From: Chondrosia reniformis
Taxonomy: Eukaryota > Porifera > Demospongiae > Chondrillida > Chondrillidae
Reading direction: 5' to 3'
Length of the DNA: 64,000 bases
NCBI GenBank assembly: GCA_947172415.1
Contig: OX359189.1
Coordinates: 1,324,501-1,388,500, forward strand
Position numbers and translations under genes: made by a program. Below the pieces are notes generated by a model that saw nothing but the letters and a program-made list of their open reading frames with translations, was not told the DNA's origin and did not search any database. This document shows, in pieces, positions 34,106 through 47,000 of this stretch (its first letter is position 1; every line of letters starts with the position of its first letter).

Positions 34106-37100
34106 ATGGCTACCAAGGTAGATTTGGATAGTGATCAAGAAAGTAAATTGATGCTTCGTAAAGATTCTGAAAGAGGAGGTGGAGGCTTATCGTTTTGGCA
34201 GTCACTTTGTTGTAGAATGCTGACTTATGGCAGCGTTCCGAAGCACGTTGCCTTCATAATGGACGGTAACAGGAGGTTTGCTCAGAAGATGCAAATTGGC
34301 AGATCGCTGGGACACGCTTTGGGATTCGACAAACTTGCGCAGGTTCGTACTTACACAAGTTGTAGTTTTAGCAGCTATATGTGTGTACAAGTATGAGCAG
34401 GTATAGGACAGGTCCACTGTACAGTGTACAAGTATGAGAAGGTATAGGACAGGTCCACTGTACAGTGTACAAGTATGAGCAGGTATAGGACAGGTCCACT
34501 GTACAGTGTACAAGTATGAGCAGGTATAGGACAGGTCCACTGTACAGTGTACAAGTATGAGAAGGTATAGGACAGGTCCACTGTACAGTGTACAAGTATG
34601 AGAAGGTATAGGACAGGTCCACTGTACAGTGTACAAGTATGAGCAGGTATAGGACAGGTCCACTGTACAGTGTACAAGTATGAGCAGGTATAGGACAGGT
34701 CCACTGTACAGTGTACAAGTATGAGCAGGTATAGGACAGGTCCACTGTACAGTGTACAAGTATGAGCAGGTATAGGACAGGTCCACTGTACAGTGTACAA
34801 GTATGAGTAGGTATAGGACAGGTCCACTGTACAGTGTACAAGTATGAGAAGGTATAGGATAGGTCCATTGTACAGTGTACAAGTATGAGAAGGTATAGGA
34901 CAGGTCCACTGTACAGTGTACAAGTATGAGAAGATATAGGACAGGTCCACTGTACAGTGTACAAGTATGAGAAGATATAGGACAGGTCCACTGTACAGTG
35001 TACAAGTATGAGAAGATATAGGACAGGTCCACTGTACAGTGTACAAGTATAAGCAGGTATAGGATAGGTCCACTGTACAGTGTACAAGTATGAGAAGGTA
35101 TAGGACAGGTCCACTGTACAGTGTACAAGTATGAGAAGGTATAGGACAGGTCCACTGTACAGTGTACAAGTATGAGCAGGTATAGGACAGGTCCACTGTA
35201 CAGTGTACAAGTATGAGCAGGTATAGGACAGGTCCACTGTACAGTGTACAAGTATGAGCAGGTATAGGACAGGTCCACTGTACAGTGTACAAGTATGAGA
35301 AGATATAGGACAGGTCCACTGTACAGTGTACAAGTATGAGAAGATATAGGACAGGTCCACTGTACAGTGTACAAGTATGAGAAGATATAGGACAGGTCCA
35401 CTGTACAGTGTACAAGTATAAGCAGGTATAGGATAGGTCCACTGTACAGTGTACAAGTATGAGAAGGTATAGGACAGGTCCACTGTACAGTGTACAAGTA
35501 TGAGAAGATATAGGACAGGTCCACTGTACAGTGTACAAGTATGAGAAGATATAGGACAGGTCCACTGTACAGTGTACAAGTATGAGAAGATATAGGACAG
35601 GTCCACTGTACAGTGTACAAGTATGAGAAGATATAGGACAGGTCCACTGTACAGTGTACAAGTATAAGCAGGTATAGGATAGGTCCACTGTACAGTGTAC
35701 AAGTATGAGAAGGTATAGGACAGGTCCACTGTACAGTGTACAAGTATGAGCAGGTATAGGACAGGTCCACTGTACAGTGTACAAGTATGAGCAGGTATAG
35801 GATAGGTCCACTGTACAGTGTACAAGTATGAGTAGGTATAGGATAGGTCCACTGTACAGTGTACAAGTATGAGCAGGTATAGGACAGGTCCACTGTACAG
35901 TGTACAAGTATGAGAAGATATAGGACAGGTCCACTGTACAGTGTACAAGTATGAGCAGGTATAGGATAGGTCCACTGTACAGTGTACAAGTATGAGCAGG
36001 TATAGGACAGGTCCACTGTACAGTGTACAAGTATGAGCAGGTATAGGACAGGTCCACTGTACAGTGTACAAGTATGAGCAGGTATAGGATAGGTCCACTG
36101 TACAGTGTACAAGTATGAGCAGGTATAGGACAGGTCCACTGTACAGTGTACAAGTATGAGCAGGTATAGGATAGGTCCACTGTACAGTGTACAAGTATGA
36201 GTAGGTATAGGATAGGTCCACTGTACAGTGTACAAGTATGAGCAGGTATAGGACAGGTCCACTGTACAGTGTACAAGCATAGATACTCTATACTCTGTAT
36301 CGGAGGTTACGGAGTATAGAGTATCTATGGTACAAGTATGCGTTTGCGCATAACCCTCCAATTATGCATTTTATTCTACATTCATTGATCATGTGGTAAC
36401 TTTAAGTACGTAACTTTCCATTTATCTAATGCACATATAATGACCCACTTTCTTTTGTCTATTTTCACAATTGAAAAGCATTGTAACCTTGATGAGGTTA
36501 TCTTAATGTCTGTTAATGTTTAGACTCTGGATTGGTGTCTTAATCTTGGGATCACAGAAGTGACTGTCTATGCCTTCAGTATAGAGAACTTTAAGAGGTC
36601 CCAGAATGAAGTGGATTCACTGATGGAATTAGCAAAACAGAAGTTTGAACGGCTATTGCAGGAAAAGTGAGTTTAATATACAAATCCTCCTCAAAACAAT
36701 GTAAGCACATATCCAGTGGTACTGTTTGTTCAAAAGTTTATTTGCCAACGGCATAAGCATTTAAAATCAATGGTTATCAACCTAATTCTATTGTTGGCTA
36801 TCAACTGAGATACTCCGTTCTATTTTTATGTCATGAGATGAAATAGAGTTGATAGAGTTATAAAGAAGTAAATGTGTTCTGAATGTAAGGTTCTTCATAT
36901 ATTTCTATACTACTTAGTAGCTCTATCTCTTTGAAGTGGGCAGGGGTAATATCCAGAGTTTAATGATGATGATGATATCAATGCTCTAAGATCGGCTTTA
37001 GATCTTTAAGTTCCCCTATTTTCTCCTTATTGTAGTTATCTCATTGCGATTGCAATCTTTGATCTCTGATCCTGGAATATCAATATGTTTAATGTATTAT

Positions 37101-39614
37101 TCCATAGGGATCTCTGATCCTGGAATATCAATATGTTTAATGTATTATTCCATAGGGATCTCTGATCCTGGAATATCAATATGTTTAATGTATTATTCCA
37201 TAGGGATCTCTGATCCTGGAATATCAATATGTTTAATGTATTATTCCATAGGGATCTCTGATCCTGGAATATCAATATGTTTAATGTATTATTCCATAGG
37301 GATCTCTGATCCTGGAATATCAATATGTTTAATGTATTATTCCATAGGGATCTCTGATCCTGGAATATCAATATGTTTAATGTATTATTCCATAGGGATC
37401 TCTGATCCTGGAATATCAATATGTTTAATGTATTATTCCATAGGGATCTCTGATCCTGGAATATCAATATGTTTAATGTATTATTCCATAGGGATCTCTG
37501 ATCCTGGAATATCAATATGTTTAATGTATTATTCCATAGGGATGTTTTGATGAAGCATGGAGTTAAAGTGAGAGTGCTAGGCAACCTCGAGATGCTCCCC
37601 AAAGACGTGGCCACTGCTATTGCTAGGGCAATGGATATGACTAAGGACAACACAAGGTAGGTATTGCCAAGGTAACTGTTACCTAGGTAACCATTATACC
37701 TAGGTGATCACTTTTATGGTAATGGTAATATCAGTCACCTCAACTATTTCAGATGCTTCACTTTTATCTTTAGGACAATATTAAATGTTTGTTTTGCCTA
37801 CACTTCACGTTATGAGTTTGTTGAAGCAACTAAGCGCTTGGCTTGGGGAGTGGAGGAAGGATTACTGAGACCGGGGTAAGTGCCCACCAGCCGTTGGAGT
37901 ATTAGTGGAGTATAACAGTGATGTTACATGTAACACCAACGATCCACTATGAGTGTCTCTGAAGATCTATGCAATACATATACAGTTCATTACATACATT
38001 AGAGTGCTCTCTAGAAAGTAAGGATGGCAATAACAATATTTAAGCGTGTTCCCCTTTGGAGGCTATTCTGTAGTGGATCCAGTGTATTTAGCTGTTGAGG
38101 TTTGGCTGAAAAATGGAATGGAATATTGCCTATGTACTATATACATACTATAAAAACATAACTATTTGGCATAATAACTTTTGATGATGATTCATAATTC
38201 AACTTGTATACCGTGCAGTCTATGGTTGTTCCTTCTATGTACCCTGTTTAACCTCATTGGCTGTATTCAAACAATTAGATCATTAATACAAAAGGAATTA
38301 TGTATTCAATCTCTCATCCAGAAATTTATAAAGTGGTAATTTAATTCAATAGTTGCTTAATAATATCCTTTCTGTATAATACTCAAAACTATACATGTGT
38401 GACATCTGTTTACAAAATATGTATTATGTCTTTTGTCTGATCTAATATAATATTCCAGTGATATAACGGAAGAGCTATTTGAAAGATGTCTATACACAGA
38501 GGATTCTCCCCTCTGTGACCTGCTGATCAGAACATCAGGAGAAGTGAGGCTCAGTGATTTCCTACTTTGGCAGGTAAACATACATCAAAGATTTGTTACT
38601 ATATTTAGTCTGATAACCCATTCTATATATAAACCTTCTGCTGCATTCCGACTGGAGGAAGTCTCACCAGTTGTCTATATATAGTGATACAATCCACACA
38701 TGCTAGGGGCGGGCTGAAGTGCATTCATAAAATACTGTAACAAATATTTATCATTTAGAACAGTTATGATATGAGTTCTTGATTGCATTTGCAGAGTGTG
38801 GGCAGGACATGGCCAATCAGATGGACCTAACTATGTATCCCAATCATATGACTATCACATGACTTTATAACAATGTGTTTGTTGTCCATAGAATTCATAT
38901 AGTTGCTTGTGTTTTCAAGATGTACTGTGGCCGGAATATTCACTTTGGAACTTTGCCTCAGCCATTCTAAAATACCAACAGAATTGTGATGCTATTATGG
39001 TGGGAATTTGATTGAAGTGTATTTAGGGAAACATTTTACCTTTTATCTATTTATCCTCACGAGTACACACTTTTTATTTGTTACTAGTGTTTGTATAAGA
39101 GCATGGGAAGTCTAGATAGACTAATGTATGTACTGTTTATGTACAATGCTATATAAGCATAAATGTATACTGATATAAGGACTTCCATGTGAAAACATTC
39201 AATTTTGTTGAATTTTTTGTTGCTAAATAGTAACAAAGAGGCTGACCAGATGCCTTATTGCATACTGACAGTGACTGTTCTATAGTATATGTGCATGCTA
39301 ATACATATTATTTTTACTACATCTGCTAAATTGTGACACACTATCTCATGCAGAATGCAAGAGAGAAGTACTATAAAGGTCGTGTCCAGAGACAGTATCA
39401 ACAAGATAGAAGTTGTGTTTTAAGGAATCTCACATCCTCTACACCACCAAACTCTAATTCAGATGAAGTTCCTTCTGATGATGAGATAGAGGTGATGGTT
39501 AAGGCTTATGCTACAGAAAGAAAGGAAAGAACAGAACGATTTATTGAAGCACTCAGAAGGAGGCAGTGGGATTACTTAGAAGGTCTTTGCGGTAGTGCGA
39601 TACGAGAATGTTAA
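34106..39614 (+). CDS. DHDDS: Dehydrodolichyl diphosphate synthase, cis-prenyltransferase catalytic subunit
   Basis: Seven exons (34106-34342, 36524-36666, 37540-37656, 37774-37875, 38459-38573, 38892-38999, 39354-39614) encode 360 residues. With its NUS1/NgBR partner this enzyme extends farnesyl diphosphate with isopentenyl diphosphate to make long dehydrodolichyl diphosphate at the ER, the lipid carrier for N-glycosylation. Diagnostic motifs: [15 protein letters not shown] with the catalytic Asp; [43 protein letters not shown]; and [11 protein letters not shown]. The C-terminal helix region ([18 protein letters not shown]) matches the animal DHDDS extension; the RxG motif belongs to the NUS1 partner and is, as expected, absent. 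Introns 1 and 2 contain large tandem arrays. Confidence 0.95.
34391..36276. repeat. Minisatellite, 46 copies of a 41-bp unit
   Basis: The unit starts gtatgagcaggtataggaca and ends with ggtccactgtacagtgtacaa. The span is exactly 46 x 41 bp with no length variants. Each unit contains the 12-bp perfect palindrome cactgtacagtg. Variation is confined to a few sites (gag c/a/t ag, ag g/a tatagga c/t agg). The minus strand lacks stops in all three frames, so spurious ORFs of 617-719 codons appear there; these are not genes. It fills most of DHDDS intron 1 (34343-36523). Confidence 0.98.
36278..36329. repeat. Perfect-stem hairpin at the edge of the minisatellite
   Basis: Arms 36278-36299 (catagatactctatactctg...) and 36308-36329 (tacggagtatagagtatcta...) pair over 22 bp with one G-T wobble and an 8-nt loop. 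It directly abuts the last 41-bp unit and is followed by a vestige of the unit (gtacaagtatg). Confidence 0.9.
37061..37540. repeat. Ten identical copies of a 48-bp unit ending in a 3' splice site
   Basis: The unit begins gatctctgatcctggaatat and ends ttaatgtattattccatagg. All ten copies look identical. The final copy supplies the real acceptor (ccatag, then exon 37540), so the array is a tandem amplification of the end of DHDDS intron 2. Because 48 is divisible by three the array is open in one frame on each strand, giving spurious 168- and 205-codon ORFs. Confidence 0.98.
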
Positions 39615-40123
39615 ATTGTTTAATGAGACTTGAGAAGGATTTTCATCCAATGTAATACTTCAACTGTTTTGAAAACTATAGCAATTATCAATTGATTCTT
39701 TATATTCCATGTATCATTAGTGTATCATAGCATTTGTATGTTTTGTGCAATCAAATTGTTGCATTGCATTGATGGAGTCTTGTTTGATGGAGTGTAATGA
39801 GTTGAGTGGAGAGTTGATTGAGTGATGAGAATTAGGTATGTCCATGTGATATATATACGTGGGATGAAGGGATAATTTGCCAACTATGTGGAGCGAATGT
39901 GACGGCTATAGATCTAGACTATATATAAACGCAACAGGAGACAGGAAACCGGATCATGCGTCGTAGGCACTCACCATTCCACGGATTCCTAATGTGTAGT
40001 AATCGACTACTACTGTATGGTACAACTGAACAGTGTTATATACTTTTATTTATAAATAGCACTCGCAGTTTTTGAAAAGGTTAGAGATATCTCGCCATAC
40101 GTAAGTGTACGCGTATAGCTATA
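39615..40123. other. DHDDS 3' flank
   Basis: This is AT-rich sequence after the DHDDS stop. It includes imperfect gatggagt/gagttga phrases near 39770-39830. No gene is supported. Confidence 0.4.
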
Positions 40124-40833
40124 CTGTACTGATTGAAAGTAATGTGAGAGTCCCCGCGAGGGTCTCCCACCCACTCGAGAGGCCTCGAGAGGCCTCGCGA
40201 GCGCTCGCAGCACGTTATCACCTCGCAGGGTGTATAAACGCTTTAAATCGTTCGCTACTACGTGTTAAAATAGGCATTTAGTCGTTAGATATTATTCTGA
40301 AACGTTATGGCAGCGAAAAATTTAATCTCCGTGGAGTGGCTCGAGGCGCGCGACCAAGGAAACATCAATAAAGTGAATATAAAACACGTAGTATAGAGAC
40401 TGGTGTGGAAGATATCTCAGTGGGGTAATCGTCAAAGTGAAATTTGGCAACAAAATTTACAGCGCTAAAGTTTTAGACTTGCTTTCGTGGAAGCCTGGCA
40501 AGAGGAAAAGCAGGAAGAGGCCTGGAAAAGAGAATGTAAGTTTTCTTGAAATTTAAATAAGGGGTAAGCCTTTAGTAATAATTAATAATAGTAATAATTG
40601 TCGAACGTATGGATTTAAACAACGAGGCATTCTTCGAGAGCAAAGAGAGAGATTATTTTTTAGATCACACTAACGAAAACTAATAATATTTCACGCCTTA
40701 TCGATAAAGAAGTGTGCTAACGAGATGCCTTATCGATATAGAAACGTGCTAACGAGATGCGAGCGCTTGCGAGGCCTCTCGAGGCCTCGAGTGTGCTTGC
40801 GAGGGACACGCTTATTACTTTCAATCAGCACTG
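40124..40833. mobile_element. TIR element (MITE-like) carrying a gene-like exon
   Basis: The left end reads ctgtactgattgaaagtaat and the reversed right end cagtgctgattgaaagtaat; both are flanked by TA. Just inside, both ends carry the G+C-rich phrase ctcgagaggcctcg and gcgagcgctcgc-like blocks as longer imperfect inverted repeats. Length is about 710 bp. Inside, an ATG at 40307 opens MAAKNLISVEWLEARDQGN, stopping at a TAG; in another frame VKVKFGNKIYSAKVLDLLSW continues to a basic KRKSRKRPGKEN and a gtaagt donor near 40536. This looks like a first exon with a frameshift. Confidence 0.7.
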
Positions 40834-41049
40834 TATGTCGTATTATAATCTATAATCATTATTTTATCCAGTAAGTACTGTTTTTATAATGCTCGTTTAA
40901 CTAAATATAGCGGTTAGTGATTGATTTATAATAGCTGTCGATAATATTCGTAGTTTATACAGTCGACATTGTTGACGATCTATGTTCTGTATTTATATTA
41001 TATACGTATTATGTCTTTGCTACAGAAAGAGAAGATCCTAGCTATAGGA

Positions 41050-44000
41050 ATGGCCACCTTTAGTAATGAACATGCATATAATCCGTATGGTGCAATACAC
41101 CCAGAAGCACATTATCAAGGCTACCATGGAAACACCAATCCAGCTCAGTCCTCTGGGTCAGTCACTATAACTGGAGCACCTAATAGCTAGGATAGATACA
41201 TATACACTCATGTGCTATAAGCGATCATACATTCTGTTTTAATTGACTTGTTAAGTATAATATAACTGTTAGTTTGCCATTGTTTTATATACTGCACTAC
41301 TTATGTACTAGTTAGTTATGCCCAATCTTCAACTTCTGAACTGCTTTGAAATGGGTCATATATTCATGGCTATAACAATCATTATTGATTTATTATTCAT
41401 TCATTATTTTATTAATCATCATTATTTTTTCATAAAATGGTGACTGCATGATGTATATTAGTTGTGTGATTGGGTTCTTGGGTTCACGTTTGTTTGAATT
41501 ACATGCACACTGTTCATACACAGCTTCACTAATATTTACTGATGTTTAAGATGAATGTTTAATATGGAGTATAACACTAAATACATCCAAATGTAAAATC
41601 AAGATTCATCCATTGTAACTGAGCATCATTATATCTCTTTACATTTGTATTTTATTAATCATTAATCATAAATCCTTGTAGCCACCCTCCCAACTCAGAT
41701 AATGCTCAACACCACCATCCAGGAGCCAGTCATCTACAGACCACTGAAACTCCTATTGGAGCAGCACAGCCCCAAAGTGAGTAGGTCTGAATGAGTAGTG
41801 AATGATTTGTATATACGTAGGAACTAGTACTGGTAATGTTTTAACGAGAATAATATATACTTGGTATATTTAATGCTTTAATTTTAAGATTTAGCAGTTA
41901 CATTTTTGCTCCTAATGCAACGACAAATAAATAAATGGTTCTCTTATCTCAGTGCAATGTACTATATAATATGTGTATGGTATATACAGTATATACATAT
42001 ATGTGTGTATGATTTGGTAAGAGAATTGACCATTAATTGACCATTAATTGTTTCAACTGAACAGCGCTCTTTCAGACTGAAAATGGTCACCAAGTTATGG
42101 ACAGAAGTGAAGTAACAGGAGAAATGCCTTCTGTACAGATGAGTCGAACTTATTCTGGAAGGAGAAGGTCAAAGAACACAAAGAAAAAATTGAAAAACAG
42201 TAACATCAGAGACCCAAGCTCACCAAGAAGCCCTCGAGCAGTCAATGGAGTAACCTTTGCAGATGAGCAGAACCCAACTTCAAATGTAAATGGAAATAAT
42301 GAAGACACTGATGTTTTTTATCCTGCAATGGACAATGAGGACTGTGAAAGGAACCTACTACAGCTCAATGAGAGACTGAAGACCTCTGCTCAGAGTAAAA
42401 GAAGGTCCTTTTTCATTTATATACAGCTATAATTTATGTTTTGTTTATATTTATTAGTAATTGGATATACATATATCAAATTTGTACGTACTATGTATCT
42501 AATTAAGTCCACTAAACTGGTGTGCTACGTATTTACGTACGTATGTCTACTGCACCAAAATTTATCTTTGAGATTGTTCATCTTTTAGTCTTTTGAGCTT
42601 CTAGAGACGCAGTTGTTTCTTGATAATCAGACAGTTCACTTCAGTCACCAAAAAAGAACCTCAATGTCAAAATATTTGATTATTAAAAAACAAATTGCGT
42701 CTCTAGATGCTCAATAGATTAAAGATGAAGGTGTATTCATTATTTATGAACGACTATTGTCTCTATTCCATTTTAGGTCAAGTAGTATACATTTCAGCAG
42801 CTGGCAGAAGTTTCGTTATGTGGTGAGTAGAGATGCCCAACTTGAATATTTCTCACAGAAAATATTTCATATATTGCATTTCTCAGTAAGTTAAATATAC
42901 GTGCAACTTCTCCCTCCAGAAATGGCCAAAGATTAAGAGTAGAATAAAATCATTCTTCAATTGGGAGCTCTGGCATGGTCATTTAAAGTACATACGAAGT
43001 ATGTATATTTACAGTACTACTTAACAATATATACATACGTTAAATAAAGTAACTAAATAGGTACATACGTACATATGAATATGCAGTTTGAAGGTCTTAG
43101 ATTATTCATCTAATTTGATCATTGCAGGTCATTTTGGGACTGGTGTTCAGACATACTACATTTTTCTGCGATGGCTGTTTCTTCTTAACTTGTTAATCAC
43201 CATTTTGTGGGTGTCATTTGTCTTCATTCCACAAGTCATTTGGAGGGCGTCTCCAGAAGGTCAAAGTGAATATCAGTCTGCTTCCGCTTCTCAGCGCACG
43301 TGTGCATTCACCTCTGGTCCATTATCAGCTTGTGGAGTTGAAATAATGATGAATGCCTCAAACATAACCTCAAATGTAACCTTGACAGGTCCCCCAGATT
43401 TTTGCATCCAACCCATACAAGTCTGCAGAGATCCTATGGAAGGCACTACCTTTGTATCAAAAGAGTGTAGTTGTCAAGATGGCTACCTTTTGGAACGTGG
43501 TGCAGAGATTAGGTTATCAGCGAACACTACCCTCTGTACTGATAGAATTACCCTCTGCCAACAGGCTAGGGAGGACTTCAATGGAGCCCGATATATCCTT
43601 GATTTTATCCAGGGGGAGAATTTCTTTAATACAACTGAGCTCTTTATTGGTTGGTATACAAACTCCACAATCAATGGGACATATGACTTGCCACTAGCCT
43701 ATCTCCTTGTTGGTACTCTAATCTACATAATCTCAGTTTTATCCATTGTAATCAGGTTAGTATCACAATACAGTACTAGTGTTAAAGGTGTTAGTATATA
43801 CGTATAATTAAGAGGCCTGAGTGGAGTATAATTGTAGCTCATGCAGTGGCAGAGCACTGGTGGTCAGAACCAGTTTTCCTTGGCTCGAATAGTTAGAAGT
43901 TGCTACTTCCATGTTTTTCTCTAATGTTTTTGTATGATTGAATATGATTAAACTCAGGTATAAGCTGATTTAAACCACCAGCTACAAATGTTTTGCCACC

Positions 44001-47000
44001 AGATATTGCAAAATCAATTCACAATATAAATATAATTATTATGCATACGTAGCTATCAATTTATCACTTATCAATCTACATTCATGTATGTTGTCATGGC
44101 ACTACATGCAGGCTCGGAAAACTCTTCAATGTAACATCTTTACAAGTGGCCGTATCTGACATCTCTAACAAGATATTTGCCGGGTGGGACTACAACATAA
44201 CCAATCCCAACTCAGCAGCTAGAAGGACTGTGGCCATTAAAAGAGAGCTTGATGTACGATCATTGTGCTTCTTTGCTAAACATTGTGCTAGCTCTAATGC
44301 ATACGCATATAGATTGGATACAGATGAGCATCAGTGACAATTGTTAGATACAAGTTTTGAACGTTTCAACCATGAATAAGGTCTTCATCTGGTGGTTGAA
44401 ACATTCAAAACTTGTATCTAACTATTGTTGCTGATGCTCATCTGTAATCAATCTACTCAACTATGAACGTGACAAACAAGCAGCATCAATTTTTTACACA
44501 TATGCATTTTATATGCATATGTGTATAAATAATATACATGCATATAGTGTGTATTCTGTGTGTAGCATACTATATAATATCACCTTTGATAGTATACAAC
44601 ACACTCCTCAGTGGATAGGATGGATCAGAGTCAAATGATGATGACATACATAACTACAATTATATATATACGTATATATGTTTACTTACGTATGTACTGG
44701 TATTTTGTAGGAGTTTGTTAATGACATCAAGGCAAAGCACAGAAAGAGATCGAAAATAGAAATACTAAAAATTGTTGTGATTCGTTTCTTTACCAACCTT
44801 TTTGTCATTCTGTGTTTAGTTGGTGCAGCCACAATTATCTTCTTCACAGTTCAAGCAGTAAGTGATCTATAAAAAATTTGAAACAATTAATTCACTGCAA
44901 TATTTAAAGATACCATTTAACAAGGATCATTTGTAGGTGAAAGTTGAAAATGTATTTGCATATGTATGTAAGTGATCATGAGGTTTATGAAGTCCTTCGG
45001 CCAGTACTAGTATGTATTTAAGTGTTATACACCTTTTATAGATAATGCATCAATCACGGTACCATATAATTAGTCCTTTTGAACACTCTAGTGTTTTTGG
45101 CTATATACCAGCTTATTTAGTGCTACATGGGACAAATAACCTTAGTGTACATAGCACATGAAGCATTTGTATATTTATAATACGTATATTATGATTTTTG
45201 TAATGTTTGTACACTTGTGGCTGTGAGGGCTGTACTGAAAGATATCCATTTATGGCCTCTGTTTTTGGTATCAACAGGAAATCCAAACCTTGAACACCAA
45301 CCTACTCTCTCCAGTTGTGATTGCCATTCTCAATGTTGTCCTTCCATTTATCTTCTCATTTCTCCCCAACATTGAGATGTACAGAGAGAAGAACACTGGA
45401 ATACAGATGACAGTATTTAGGTAAATTACACAGTTCAAACGTTTTGACACATTAAACTGAAGGAATTATGTATATGTACTGCATGTTTATGAGAAATTTT
45501 ATTCCAGGTAGGTAATAATTTCAATTTCAAGAAATATTTTTATAATTAAGCCTCAAGGTTGTTTTTGAAATTATTTAAAACTGCATCTTTTCATGTATTT
45601 ATTTTGAAAGTATAGAACCATGCATGGACAATATGTACTGTATATATATATTTGGAATACTGCTATATTGTGACAGATTCAGTTTTGTATCACACTTGAG
45701 TCAGTCAAAAGTTCTCTCCGGACCATTACGTAGGTTGCTGTTGGTGAAGCTGTCTTCACTCATCACTCTCATTGGTGTCATCCTCTGGCAGATACAGTGC
45801 ACTCAACCGCTACCAGAAGAAAAGGGGACGCAATGTTCTGTTGATTTTACTTTAAAGACATTCCAAGATAGAGTAGAAGAGGGTTCAGAAGGCACGTGTC
45901 CCACTGTAAGATATTCTCTACTGAATCATATACACATGCACCTCTTGTATATACATACATACTGTACATATATTATGGTATATTATATATGGAATTAACT
46001 GTAGTAGACATATGTGTACTGCAAGATTTTAAAGCATGTAATATTTATACTGCATATAAACATTAGATTACAACAATATCATTTATTGACTCTGGAGTTG
46101 CCCCGCCCACTCATATCTCATGAGAAGCGTGCAATGATCTGATGGTGGAACAGAAGTCCACCTTGTCAGAGTTTGCCTTGCTACTTGTTCAAAAAGATGG
46201 GCTGGATACAAGTCATCATGACATCATGATTAAATTATATACAAGCGCATGATTGGTCACATTGTAACACATTGAATCTCTCATTTGAACTAGTGCTGGG
46301 AAACTGTGATCGGCCAGATATTCTGGGGACAAGCCCTTGTTACATTTATTATCACAATCTTTGGATCTCTTCTTGTGGATGTTGCTAAGAAGTGAGTAAA
46401 GGGAAGCATTACATGTTTCCATCAAATAATTGTAACTTTAAGGTTTTCTCATGATTTCAGTATCGGAAGCCGAATCAATTGGCCCATCATTGGCAAGGGA
46501 AAGATAACCAGAGAGTTTGACATTCCTAAGAGCATACTAGACTTGATCTACCTACAAGCAATTTTGTGGTAAGTGCCCATATATGTATATGTGTATACTT
46601 GAAGACTAAGCTTTAATTGTTCTTACAATAGCTATCCAACACAAACATGACATTCCATTTAGCAATAATTATATCCCCCACTTAGATGATAGAGATTTCT
46701 TCTAACTGCACCAAATATATCTTTGAGATGGTTCATCTTTAGTCTTTTGAGTATATAGAGACACAGTTTGTTTCTTTTAGAATCGGGTTGTTTCGACCCT
46801 AGGAGTCTCCTTCAGTGGAGACCCCAAGATAAAAATGTCCAATTCTAAAGACACAAACTATGTCTCTACAGTCTGTATATAGATGCTCAAAAGACTAAAA
46901 ATGAACCTAGCTCCTTAAAAAGATATCCATTATTTACACCAGTAATAGTCATGCGGCAGATGTGTATATGTACTTCCTGTGTTATTCCTTCCTATAGGCT

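Noticed and set aside
34202-36361. Three overlapping minus-strand ORFs of 617-719 codons with [10 protein letters not shown]-type repeats
   Set aside because: They are the 41-bp minisatellite read in three frames; the unit lacks stops on that strand and 41 is not a multiple of three. They lie in a DHDDS intron.
37036-37653. Long repetitive ORFs on both strands (168 and 205 codons)
   Set aside because: They result from the 48-bp array, a multiple of three. The minus ORF also overlaps the true DHDDS exon antisense.
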